Shown here in pieces: positions 6,281 through 12,043 of a DNA stretch of 13,092 nt. A program made the translations under genes and the position numbers. This stretch comes from CAYHBO01 sp964354855. Its GTDB lineage: Bacteria > Babelota > Babeliae > Babelales > RVW-14. The stretch is from the NCBI GenBank assembly GCA_964354855.1, contig CAYHBO010000042.1, forward strand, positions 1 through 13,092, in the 5' to 3' direction. The notes below the pieces were generated by a model that worked only from the letters and a program-made list of their open reading frames with translations, was not told where the DNA came from and searched no databases. The stretch's first letter is position 1, and each line of letters starts with the position of its first letter.

Positions 6281-7114
6281 ATGAACAAAAACGCAAAGAA
6301 GTCTAGCTTCAAACAAGCGAACAGAATTGGCGCTGAGCAGGGCCAGCCACGCAAGAAAAAAAGCCTTGGACAGCATTTTTTACGCAAACAATCAACCGTA
6401 GATAATATGATTGCCGCGGTAAAAGTATCATCAGAAACAACCGTTTTAGAAATCGGTTGCGGAGACGGTTTTTTAACTCGCTCAATCTTGAATCAAACAA
6501 CCTGCAAAGAGCTGCGCTGTTATGAGATCGACAAAGAATGGGCAAATTACGTCCGAGAGCATGTAAAAGACGCTCGACTCAACTTGCAACTTAAGAATAT
6601 TTTACTGGTTAATTTTACTGAAGAACTTCAAGCAAATAAGCCGATCGTAGTGCTCGCCAACTTACCTTATCAAATCACCTTTCCGATTTTGTTTATCTTT
6701 CAGAATAATAAACACCTCCTACAGGAAGGGGTTGTAATGATTCAAGAAGAAGTTGCACAAAAAATCACCGCCTCACGCGGCAAGGGCTACAGCCCTACCA
6801 GCCTTTTTTTCCAGCACCACTTCGAGTTAAAGCTTCTTGAAAAAATTGAACCTGGCGCATTTTCTCCACCACCTAAAGTGTTTTCACGCTTACTTTATTT
6901 CAAACCACGACAAACGCTTATGGAAATCCCTGATGAAGTATTGTTTTGGGAATTTCTAAAATCATGTTTCAAATCACCACGACAAACACTGAGAAATAAT
7001 TTACGCACAAGCCATTACAATCTTGAAGCTATCCCTGAAGAGCTCCATAAAAAACGGGCCCAAGAATTTTCAATTGAAGAACTCATTGCGTTATGGGTAC
7101 AAATAAAACCATAA
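6281..7114 (+). CDS. rsmA: 16S rRNA N6,N6-dimethyladenosine transferase (RsmA/KsgA)
   Basis: RsmA dimethylates the two adjacent adenines in the 3'-terminal helix 45 of 16S rRNA during small-subunit assembly, using SAM. The 277-residue product shows KKSLGQHFL at 26-34, the SAM loop EIGCGDGFL at 57-65, YEID at 81-84, the catalytic NLPY at 127-130, IQEEVAQKI, and GAFSPPPKVFSRL. The C-terminal RNA-binding domain ends at the usual place (FKSPRQTLRNNLR). A basic 25-residue N-terminal leader precedes the core. The position usually held by an Asp near the SAM adenine (QDAM in E. coli, by memory) is Asn106 here (QLKNILL). The gene stands alone, divergent from ssrA, with its own terminator 26 bp downstream. 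The ribosome binding site is weak. Confidence 0.95.
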   Translation: MNKNAKKSSFKQANRIGAEQGQPRKKKSLGQHFLRKQSTVDNMIAAVKVSSETTVLEIGCGDGFLTRSILNQTTCKELRCYEIDKEWANYVREHVKDARLNLQLKNILLVNFTEELQANKPIVVLANLPYQITFPILFIFQNNKHLLQEGVVMIQEEVAQKITASRGKGYSPTSLFFQHHFELKLLEKIEPGAFSPPPKVFSRLLYFKPRQTLMEIPDEVLFWEFLKSCFKSPRQTLRNNLRTSHYNLEAIPEELHKKRAQEFSIEELIALWVQIKP

Positions 7115-7140
7115 ATCAAAAACTTACTTTTTAGACAAAA

Positions 7141-7188
7141 AAATAAACCGGCAAATTTACGATGGTAAACTTGTCGGTTTATTTTTTT
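7141..7188. terminator. Bidirectional intrinsic terminator between rsmA and the lipoprotein gene
   Basis: A 20-bp stem (7141-7160 with 7165-7184) has one G-U pair and one A-C mismatch. It closes the tetraloop GATG and runs into TTTTTTT (7182-7188). On the minus strand the stem is followed by a T-rich run (complement of 7137-7149), so it can also stop the transcript of the lipoprotein gene that ends at 7227. Confidence 0.9.
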
Positions 7189-7190
7189 AA

Positions 7191-7215
7191 TTAATCTAAG
7201 AAAAACTTAGATTAA
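7191..7215. repeat. Perfect 10-bp hairpin next to the terminator
   Basis: TTAATCTAAG (7191-7200) and CTTAGATTAA (7206-7215) form a perfect stem with loop AAAAA. It lies between the lipoprotein stop and the bidirectional terminator. On the minus strand it is the first hairpin after the stop codon. It could stabilise the 3' end of that mRNA or act as an auxiliary terminator (inference). Confidence 0.7.
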
Positions 7216-7226
7216 AATATTTATGC

Positions 7227-7538
7227 TTACTTAGCTTCTTCGTGATGAGCGACTTCAGCAGGAACAGTAGTTGCATCATGAGCCAGTACTACAGGAGCTG
7301 AAGGGATCTCAGCTGCAGGATTTTCTTCCACTGATGCTGCTGCAACTTCTTGGTGCTCAGCTGGCATGTCGCCTTCTGCAACCAAGGTTGATTCCATCAT
7401 TTCATCATTTGCACCAAGTTCTCGTACTTCAGCTTTTACTTCTTTTTCAACTTTTTGGAATTTTTTAATACAATCGCATGATGTTACGATAAAAAGTGCT
7501 GAAGCTAACAACAGAAGTTTTGTCTGCAAAATTTTCAT
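7227..7538 (-). CDS. Small acidic outer/inner-membrane lipoprotein, function unknown
   Basis: This 103-residue product starts with a classic lipoprotein signal: basic MKILQTK, hydrophobic LLLLASALFI and lipobox VTSC, with the lipidated cysteine at residue 21. The mature ~83 residues are rich in Glu, Ala, Val and His, have low complexity, and end in AHHEEAK. No enzymatic domain is visible. A short Lys/Glu-rich segment after the cysteine (KKFQKVEKEVKAEVREL) is probably helical. AAAGGG about 8 nt upstream serves as ribosome binding site. The gene is flanked downstream by a strong terminator and upstream by inverted repeats, so it looks monocistronic. Residue 22 is Asp (CD), which in enterobacteria signals inner-membrane retention; that rule may not apply here. 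Confidence 0.82.
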   Translation of the reverse strand: MKILQTKLLLLASALFIVTSCDCIKKFQKVEKEVKAEVRELGANDEMMESTLVAEGDMPAEHQEVAAASVEENPAAEIPSAPVVLAHDATTVPAEVAHHEEAK

Positions 7539-7568
7539 AAATAAAACCCTTTAGGTTATTGGTTGTAT

Positions 7569-7660
7569 GGCATATGCCAATTCTTTTGATAAATAGAAGT
7601 TTAGCAATATGCCAAATGAATTCAAGCATTGTAATTTTATTTGACCAAATTCATTTCGGC
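7569..7660. repeat. Cluster of inverted and direct repeats upstream of the lipoprotein gene
   Basis: Three elements lie in this gene-free stretch. TGGCATATGCCA (7568-7579) is a perfect 12-bp palindrome. ATATGCCAA occurs twice in direct orientation (7572-7580 and 7607-7615), 35 bp apart. GCCAAATGAATT (7611-7622) pairs with AATTCATTTCGGC (7648-7660) over 12 bp with one bulged C. The last could form a hairpin in the transcript from the symporter gene upstream, but no T-run follows it on that strand. A regulatory role is inference. Confidence 0.6.
7598..7625 (-). promoter_or_regulatory. Possible promoter of the small lipoprotein gene
   Basis: On the minus strand, TTGAAT (7620-7625), a 16-bp spacer and an extended -10 TGC-TAAACT (7598-7603, with TGC at 7604-7606) can be read. 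The predicted start near 7591 would give a ~50 nt leader. The element overlaps the left arm of the inverted repeat at 7611-7660 and one copy of ATATGCCAA, so it may be regulated. Confidence 0.35.
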
Positions 7661-7697
7661 TCAAGGTCCAAAATTGTTCAAATATTTATCAATGCTC

Positions 7698-9128
7698 TTA
7701 CGTTTTTTTTGTTACTAAAGAAATAGCATAAGCTCCAAAAATACTCAACATAAATCCAGCAGCAGCCGAAGGAATCGTAATGCCATAAATTGGACGACTT
7801 AGCGATGGCCACAATGCAGCCGTAATCCCACCGATAATAAGACAGGCATAAGCTCCATACTTATTAATTACTTTACTGTGCAATGACAACAAAACCAACG
7901 GAGCAAATGACGATGCAAAACCCATCCAGGCATAGCTTACTAAATTATTTATACTACTGGTTTTATAAAGAATGCTGATAATAAAACTAAACAATGCAAC
8001 CACTATAATACTTAAGCGATATACCCATAAAAGTTCACGCTCCGTTGCTTGTGGGCACAAGGTATTTCTATAGAAATCTTCGGTAACCACCGAAACCAAC
8101 ACCAACATTTGTGCGGTAATCACAGAAACTGCTGCACCAGCAACTGCAGAAAGAATGAATCCAGTTAGAAGCACACTAAATAAACTTTTTACCATCTCGA
8201 CAAAAATTAAGTCAGGATTTGTAATAGCAGGAAATGCTACGATGCCAACCAACCCAACAAGACAAGCCGCAGCTAAAACCGTTGTTTGCCAGCTAAGCCC
8301 TATGTATTTCGCCTTATGAATATCCTTAACATCTGAAATCCCCATAAATTTGGTAAGTAAATGAGGGAGCCCAGAATAGCCAATACCCCAACTAAACGCT
8401 ACCAATAATACATTAATAATCCCAACAAAGGTATCTGGCAGAAGTGTTAATGGTAAATTTCTTTGTGCAGCATGCTGTACAATAACCTGCCATCCACCAA
8501 TTGCACGTAGTCCAACCAGAGGCACAGTCACAATAACAACCAACAAAAATAACGCTTGAAAGCAATCAATCCACGCCAAGGCACGATAGCCACCTAAAAT
8601 AATGTACAACACCATAAACAGCATCGCCACCAAAGCTCCAATAAAATATGGCATATGAAATAGCGATTCCGCTAACATCCCAAAACCCTTCAGCCCCGCA
8701 GCGATGTATACTGCAAAAAAGAACAGTGAGATTACAGCACTTGTCACACGCAAAATTCCTGAATCATCTTGAAAGCGACGATTAAAAAATGTTGAAAGCG
8801 TATAACAATCATATTCTTCAGTTTTTCTACGTAGTTGAGGTGCAATAAACTGCCATGAAAACCACATCCCACCAACCAAGCCTATAGCTATCCACGCATT
8901 CACCATTCCACCGGTATACAACAGCGCAGGAACCGACATAAACAGCCATTCACTCATATCACTTGCATGAGCCGAAAAAGCGGTCAATAAATAATTAACC
9001 GAACGATTTCCTAAGATCACTTGTCCATACCCGCTTGATGTAGATGAACGATGGTAGATGTACGAGGCAAGTGCAATCATGGCAACAATAAAAGAATAGA
9101 CGATAAAACCAATAAGTAATAATTGCAT
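7698..9128 (-). CDS. PutP-like sodium:solute symporter (SSS family)
   Basis: The 476-residue, strongly hydrophobic protein follows E. coli PutP along nearly its whole length. It has HASDMSEWLFMSVPALLYTGG (TM2; D57 and S59 match PutP D55/S57), then LGGYRALAWIDCFQALFLL, VTEDFYR (349-354) and NLVSYAWMGFASSFAPLVLLSL. About 12-13 membrane segments can be picked out, consistent with the LeuT-fold SSS family. PutP imports proline with Na+; the substrate here is probably an amino acid but cannot be read from sequence. At the second Na+ site, PutP Ser340-Thr341 (from memory) aligns with Ser335-Val336 here, so one usual ligand is replaced. AGAAGGAA lies 5 nt before the ATG. It appears to be a single-gene unit. 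Confidence 0.88.
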   Translation of the reverse strand: MQLLLIGFIVYSFIVAMIALASYIYHRSSTSSGYGQVILGNRSVNYLLTAFSAHASDMSEWLFMSVPALLYTGGMVNAWIAIGLVGGMWFSWQFIAPQLRRKTEEYDCYTLSTFFNRRFQDDSGILRVTSAVISLFFFAVYIAAGLKGFGMLAESLFHMPYFIGALVAMLFMVLYIILGGYRALAWIDCFQALFLLVVIVTVPLVGLRAIGGWQVIVQHAAQRNLPLTLLPDTFVGIINVLLVAFSWGIGYSGLPHLLTKFMGISDVKDIHKAKYIGLSWQTTVLAAACLVGLVGIVAFPAITNPDLIFVEMVKSLFSVLLTGFILSAVAGAAVSVITAQMLVLVSVVTEDFYRNTLCPQATERELLWVYRLSIIVVALFSFIISILYKTSSINNLVSYAWMGFASSFAPLVLLSLHSKVINKYGAYACLIIGGITAALWPSLSRPIYGITIPSAAAGFMLSIFGAYAISLVTKKT

Positions 9129-9207
9129 GGTATTCCTTCTTAATAATTTATATTTCTTATGTTTTTCCCTTATCTTGCAATCTTATTAATGATTCTAATG
9201 TGTCCAT

Positions 9208-9314
9208 ACGTCATCCTCGCGAATGCGGGGATCCAGACCTTATTTTTTTCCTGGTTCTTTTTTGAATCACTTTTTATTAAAAGACTTGGATCCCCACTTT
9301 CGCGAGGATGACGT
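9208..9314. repeat. Long inverted repeat (107 bp), likely dispersed palindromic/MITE-like element
   Basis: The left arm 9208-9235 and right arm 9287-9314 are 28 bp each and complementary at 26 positions. The outer 16 bp (ACGTCATCCTCGCGAA) are perfect and the inner 9 (GGGGATCCA) are perfect. The 51-bp loop is A+T-rich, unlike the G+C-rich arms. The arm resembles the CGTCATCC...GGGGATCC dispersed palindromes known in many proteobacterial genomes (knowledge from memory, not a search). It sits in the 274-bp gap between the symporter gene and csaA, where nothing else is coding. No transposase and no clear target duplication are visible. Confidence 0.8.
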
Positions 9315-9402
9315 GTCTAAAAAATCAAATAATATTGCAAGAATATACTAATTTTTATTGGTAACTAAAGATTTTTTAAGAGACTTCTGAAACAAGTCAG
9401 AA

Positions 9403-9735
9403 CTAGAAGAGTTTACCCCCATTGGGAATGGGAAGTGTAGGATTGAGCAACACGACGTTGTCGGCCGCATCAGGAAGTCCAAGGGTTAGAACCTCAGACA
9501 TAAAAGGCCCGATTTGACGGGGAGCAAAGTTAACAACCGCAATCACCTGCATGCCAATTAACTCAGTAGGTTCATAGTGATGAGTAATTTGAGCAGATGA
9601 CTTTTTAATACCGATCGCATCGCCAAAATCAATAGTCAACTTGTACGCCGGCTTACGAGCTTCCGGAAAAACTTCCGCCGCAACAATAGTCCCAACGCGA
9701 ATGTCGACCTTACTAAAATCATCGTACGTAATCAT
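9403..9735 (-). CDS. csaA: CsaA-type tRNA-binding (OB-fold) domain protein
   Basis: The 110-residue protein is a single EMAPII/Trbp111-like OB fold of the CsaA type. It shows DIRVGTIVAAE at 11-21, FPEARKPAYKLTIDFG at 23-38, the signature KKSSAQIT at 44-51, and VIAVVNFAPRQIGPFMSEVLTLG in the second half. CsaA is reported as a secretion-related chaperone in Bacillus, and the fold binds tRNA-like RNA; which role applies here is unknown. AAAGGA lies 6 nt before the ATG. The gene is last of a minus-strand trio, 15 bp after the MazG-like gene. A weak 6-bp hairpin (9385-9402) follows the stop without a convincing T-run. Confidence 0.92.
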   Translation of the reverse strand: MITYDDFSKVDIRVGTIVAAEVFPEARKPAYKLTIDFGDAIGIKKSSAQITHHYEPTELIGMQVIAVVNFAPRQIGPFMSEVLTLGLPDAADNVVLLNPTLPIPNGGKLF

Positions 9736-9750
9736 GAGTTTCCTTTCTTA

Positions 9751-10164
9751 TTACTCATTCCCTGTATCTTCAGGGTATTTATCAGGTCTTGATCGAAAGT
9801 GCTTATAAAGTCGATGATCTTCATTCATATCAAAAGCTGTTTGATAAATCCGTTTTTCAAAACCACCCTTATCTTCTATTTTTTTGAGGCGAACAGATTC
9901 AACTTCTTTAAGAGTAATCTCATTCATCTTACAAAGATTATTAATAACTTCCATTACATCAGCAATTTCTTCAACAAGCTCTTCTCTCGTTTGAGCTTCA
10001 ACAACTTCTTGCGATTCCTCAAGTAACTTTTTTTTCAGGCTAACAAGAAATGCTGCATCATCCATAGTATGAGCAAATATTTTATAATTACCCTGATTTT
10101 CAAGCAAATCAGGAATCTTATCCCGAATAAGTTTATTCACCTTAAAGCGTGTACATTTTTTCAT
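9751..10164 (-). CDS. MazG-like nucleoside triphosphate pyrophosphohydrolase
   Basis: This 137-residue all-alpha NTP-pyrophosphatase-like protein begins FKVNKLIRDKIPDLLENQG, the start typical of the phosphoribosyl-ATP-pyrophosphohydrolase-like/MazG-type housecleaning family. The Mg-binding pattern EExxE...ExxD is seen in LLEESQEVVEA...EEIADVMEV. A C-terminal KIEDKGGFEKRIY also fits. Such enzymes hydrolyse non-canonical or excess NTPs to NMP and pyrophosphate; the substrate is not predictable. The start is taken as the ATG at 10164, not the TTG one codon earlier. GAGGAG sits 5 nt before the ATG, and the upstream stop overlaps it as TGATG. It is therefore translationally coupled to the phosphatase gene and lies 15 bp before csaA. 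Confidence 0.85.
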   Translation of the reverse strand: MKKCTRFKVNKLIRDKIPDLLENQGNYKIFAHTMDDAAFLVSLKKKLLEESQEVVEAQTREELVEEIADVMEVINNLCKMNEITLKEVESVRLKKIEDKGGFEKRIYQTAFDMNEDHRLYKHFRSRPDKYPEDTGNE

Positions 10165-10787
10165 CAAAGCTCCTCAATATTCCAAGAGAGACCTGGCTGT
10201 TCAGGCGGCGTATGAATAACCGGCAACCCATTAGGCAAATGAAATTCATCTTGGCCAAGAATCGTTTGGAGAGGCCAATAAACTCCACCATGTGCAATAA
10301 TTAAAACTGGACTAGGATACTGTAAGGCTTTATGAACCCCAGAACAAACACGCTGTGAAAAACAAGGGTAGCATTCAGCCCCTTCGTACATCTTCCCGTT
10401 CTTCCATGGAGTCAGAAAATCTTCTCCAATCTTAGCTTTACCTTCGGCAACACCCCAATGAGCTTCTTTAACTTCATCAACTATCGTTACTGTTTTACCA
10501 AGATATTCGGCTACAATTTCAGCCGTTTTCAAGGCACGCTTTAGTGGGCTTGAGATTATGGTCGCAATGTTAAGACCCGTAAGCTTCTGTGCCGCTTTAT
10601 GCGCCTGCTCAATCCCCTCATTATTCAATGGAATATCAGTACTCCCCTGAGCAAGATTTGTTTTATTCCAGTCAGTTTCACCATGTCGCATAAAATAAAA
10701 TGGCGCATGTGGAAGTTTAAACTCAGAAATTACAGGGCTCATGGTATTTTCATAACATTTAAGAGTACACGAATGATAAGCGAGCAT
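10164..10787 (-). CDS. Histidine phosphatase superfamily protein (phosphoglycerate-mutase-like)
   Basis: With the chosen start the protein has 207 residues. FMRHGETDWN carries the phospho-accepting His (H35) in the RHG motif. SSPLKRALKTAEIV and the second catalytic His in IIAHGGVYW (about residue 166) are present, with a likely acid donor Glu in VKEAHWGVAEGK. It resembles broad-specificity phosphatases such as GpmB/CobC/PhoE; the substrate is unknown. The frame stays open up to 11048, but that extension overlaps the hydrolase gene by 176 bp. ATG 10787 has AGAGG 7 nt upstream and a promoter candidate just before it. An internal ATG at 10742 would give 192 residues. Its TGA overlaps the next ATG. 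It leads an operon with the MazG-like gene and csaA. Confidence 0.87.
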   Translation of the reverse strand: MLAYHSCTLKCYENTMSPVISEFKLPHAPFYFMRHGETDWNKTNLAQGSTDIPLNNEGIEQAHKAAQKLTGLNIATIISSPLKRALKTAEIVAEYLGKTVTIVDEVKEAHWGVAEGKAKIGEDFLTPWKNGKMYEGAECYPCFSQRVCSGVHKALQYPSPVLIIAHGGVYWPLQTILGQDEFHLPNGLPVIHTPPEQPGLSWNIEEL

Positions 10788-10826
10788 GAGATAACCTCTA
10801 ATTTTAATCTTAAAATAAATCTCCCT

Positions 10827-10855
10827 ATAATACCCGAAAACAAGAAATAAGATAA
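10827..10855 (-). promoter_or_regulatory. Possible promoter of the phosphatase-MazG-csaA operon
   Basis: On the minus strand, TTATCT (10850-10855), a 17-bp spacer and TATTAT (10827-10832) lie in the 85-bp gap between the hydrolase stop and the phosphatase start. The -10 is good and the -35 is weak. Initiation near 10820 gives a ~33 nt leader. Read-through from the hydrolase genes remains possible, since no terminator is visible in the gap. Confidence 0.4.
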
Positions 10856-10872
10856 GGCCAATCCAAATCTCG

Positions 10873-11997
10873 CTAACACAAAGAAGTTTTCTTGTTACAC
10901 AAATAAATAAGCTCAGAGGCTGCCGCAATCGCAGCCCCATAAGCCAACGATCTCTTAAACGTAAAACGATATTTTTCTTGTGATACTTTTTTATGTTTAA
11001 AATATTTATATGTCTCCAAGCCACACGCCGCAATAAGCCCATAGGCAAGCGAAGGAAGTGGGGAACTTCCCTTTATAACACATTTAATAAAAGACTCTGT
11101 TGGCTGGTAAAAATCCAAATAAAATTTATCTTTTTTCGATTCAAAATTTGGCATTAAATGATACTTGTTTAAAAATTCGCACATAGGTTCATACCACAGA
11201 GTACAATCATTTTTTGATGCACGATGACCAGCCCCTCGAAACTCAAACAGATACGTATTTTTATTAGAATCTCGTTCTAAATTTCTGATCAACTCACCAT
11301 ATAACATTCTACTATGATTTACCGGAATAATTTCATCCCCCTGTGAATGTGCAATAAAAATAGGAATATCCATAGAAATGTCTTTGACAGAAGTAATCGG
11401 CTGAATCCCCTTAGGGTCATAATCAGGACACAGTGATTTCACTAAGTGCTCCATAGATATACGTCCCAACCAAAAGAATTTCGGCAACGTAAGGCGCTTG
11501 ACAACGGGCTTTAATGTCCTAAAAAGTCCCGCTAAGATTTCAGGCTCAAAAGGATCAGCAAATGGCGCCAGTAAAATAACCGCTTTTATACAAGACAATA
11601 TTTTTTTGTGACCGGGAATAATGCTTTTATTAAGATACGCAAGTGTATTAATCCACGTGGCAGCACCTTTTGAAAACCCAAATGCAATAATCTCTGGCGT
11701 TTCATGATTTTTCAAAGCCTCTTCACATGCAGCAATGACCTGCACAATATCTGCTTCCTGCGCAAAAACAGCTTTTCTCCGGTCAAATTTATCATTAACT
11801 GTCTCTGGACCGGTATTTCCATATGATAAATAATCGGGAAAAATTTTATCAATAAGCCCAGTCTTAAGTTTTGGCGCACTAGAGCCTAACCCATGAGCAT
11901 AGACAACCACAGGCACTTTGATTGGAATAGTTGTCTCCAAGACGGAAACATCTATAAATATTAGATAAAAAATAGTGATCTTAATAATTTTTTTCAT
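10873..11997 (-). CDS. Secreted or membrane-anchored alpha/beta hydrolase, paralogue 1
   Basis: This is a 374-residue serine hydrolase of the alpha/beta fold. Residues 1-20 form a signal-like hydrophobic start (MKKIIKITIFYLIFIDVSVL). VVVYAHGLG at 30-38 supplies the HG oxyanion-hole motif, and AFGFSKGAATW holds the nucleophile Ser in GFSKG. AHSQGDEIIP and GAGHRAS supply the Asp and His of the triad. A C-terminal pair of Ala/Gly-rich hydrophobic segments (SLAYGLIAACGLETYKYF and RSLAYGAAIAAASELIYLC) could anchor it to a membrane. The substrate is unknown (lipid, peptide or ester). It follows a paralogue by 46 bp. It lacks a good ribosome binding site of its own, but a six-codon leader ORF overlaps its ATG. 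Confidence 0.82.
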   Translation of the reverse strand: MKKIIKITIFYLIFIDVSVLETTIPIKVPVVVYAHGLGSSAPKLKTGLIDKIFPDYLSYGNTGPETVNDKFDRRKAVFAQEADIVQVIAACEEALKNHETPEIIAFGFSKGAATWINTLAYLNKSIIPGHKKILSCIKAVILLAPFADPFEPEILAGLFRTLKPVVKRLTLPKFFWLGRISMEHLVKSLCPDYDPKGIQPITSVKDISMDIPIFIAHSQGDEIIPVNHSRMLYGELIRNLERDSNKNTYLFEFRGAGHRASKNDCTLWYEPMCEFLNKYHLMPNFESKKDKFYLDFYQPTESFIKCVIKGSSPLPSLAYGLIAACGLETYKYFKHKKVSQEKYRFTFKRSLAYGAAIAAASELIYLCNKKTSLC

Positions 11998-12014
11998 ACA
12001 ATAAATTTTCGCAT
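11994..12014 (-). CDS. Putative six-codon leader ORF (MRKFIV) coupled to the hydrolase start
   Basis: An ATG at 12012-12014 is followed by five sense codons and a TGA (11994-11996) that overlaps the hydrolase ATG (11995-11997) as ATGA. A strong purine run GGGGGG ends 4 nt before this ATG, whereas the hydrolase ATG has only TTTATTGT upstream. The G-run is in a potential small hairpin (12015-12033). This suggests re-initiation or coupling; it could also be chance. Confidence 0.35.
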   Translation of the reverse strand: MRKFIV

Positions 12015-12043
12015 GTTATCCCCCCGGATTAACAATTAATTAT

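Noticed and set aside
9385..9402. Intrinsic terminator after csaA
   Set aside because: The TTCTGA/TCAGAA stem is only 6 bp, and no T-run follows on the minus strand, so it is too weak to call.
10165..10167. TTG start for the MazG-like gene, one codon before the ATG
   Set aside because: It would sit only 2 nt from GAGGAG, too close. The ATG at 10164 has proper spacing and overlaps the upstream stop in the usual TGATG manner.
10788..11048. 87-residue N-terminal extension of the histidine phosphatase
   Set aside because: It overlaps the hydrolase gene by 176 bp in another frame, is Arg/Leu/Lys-rich without family similarity, and ATG 10787 has a good ribosome binding site and a promoter candidate just upstream.
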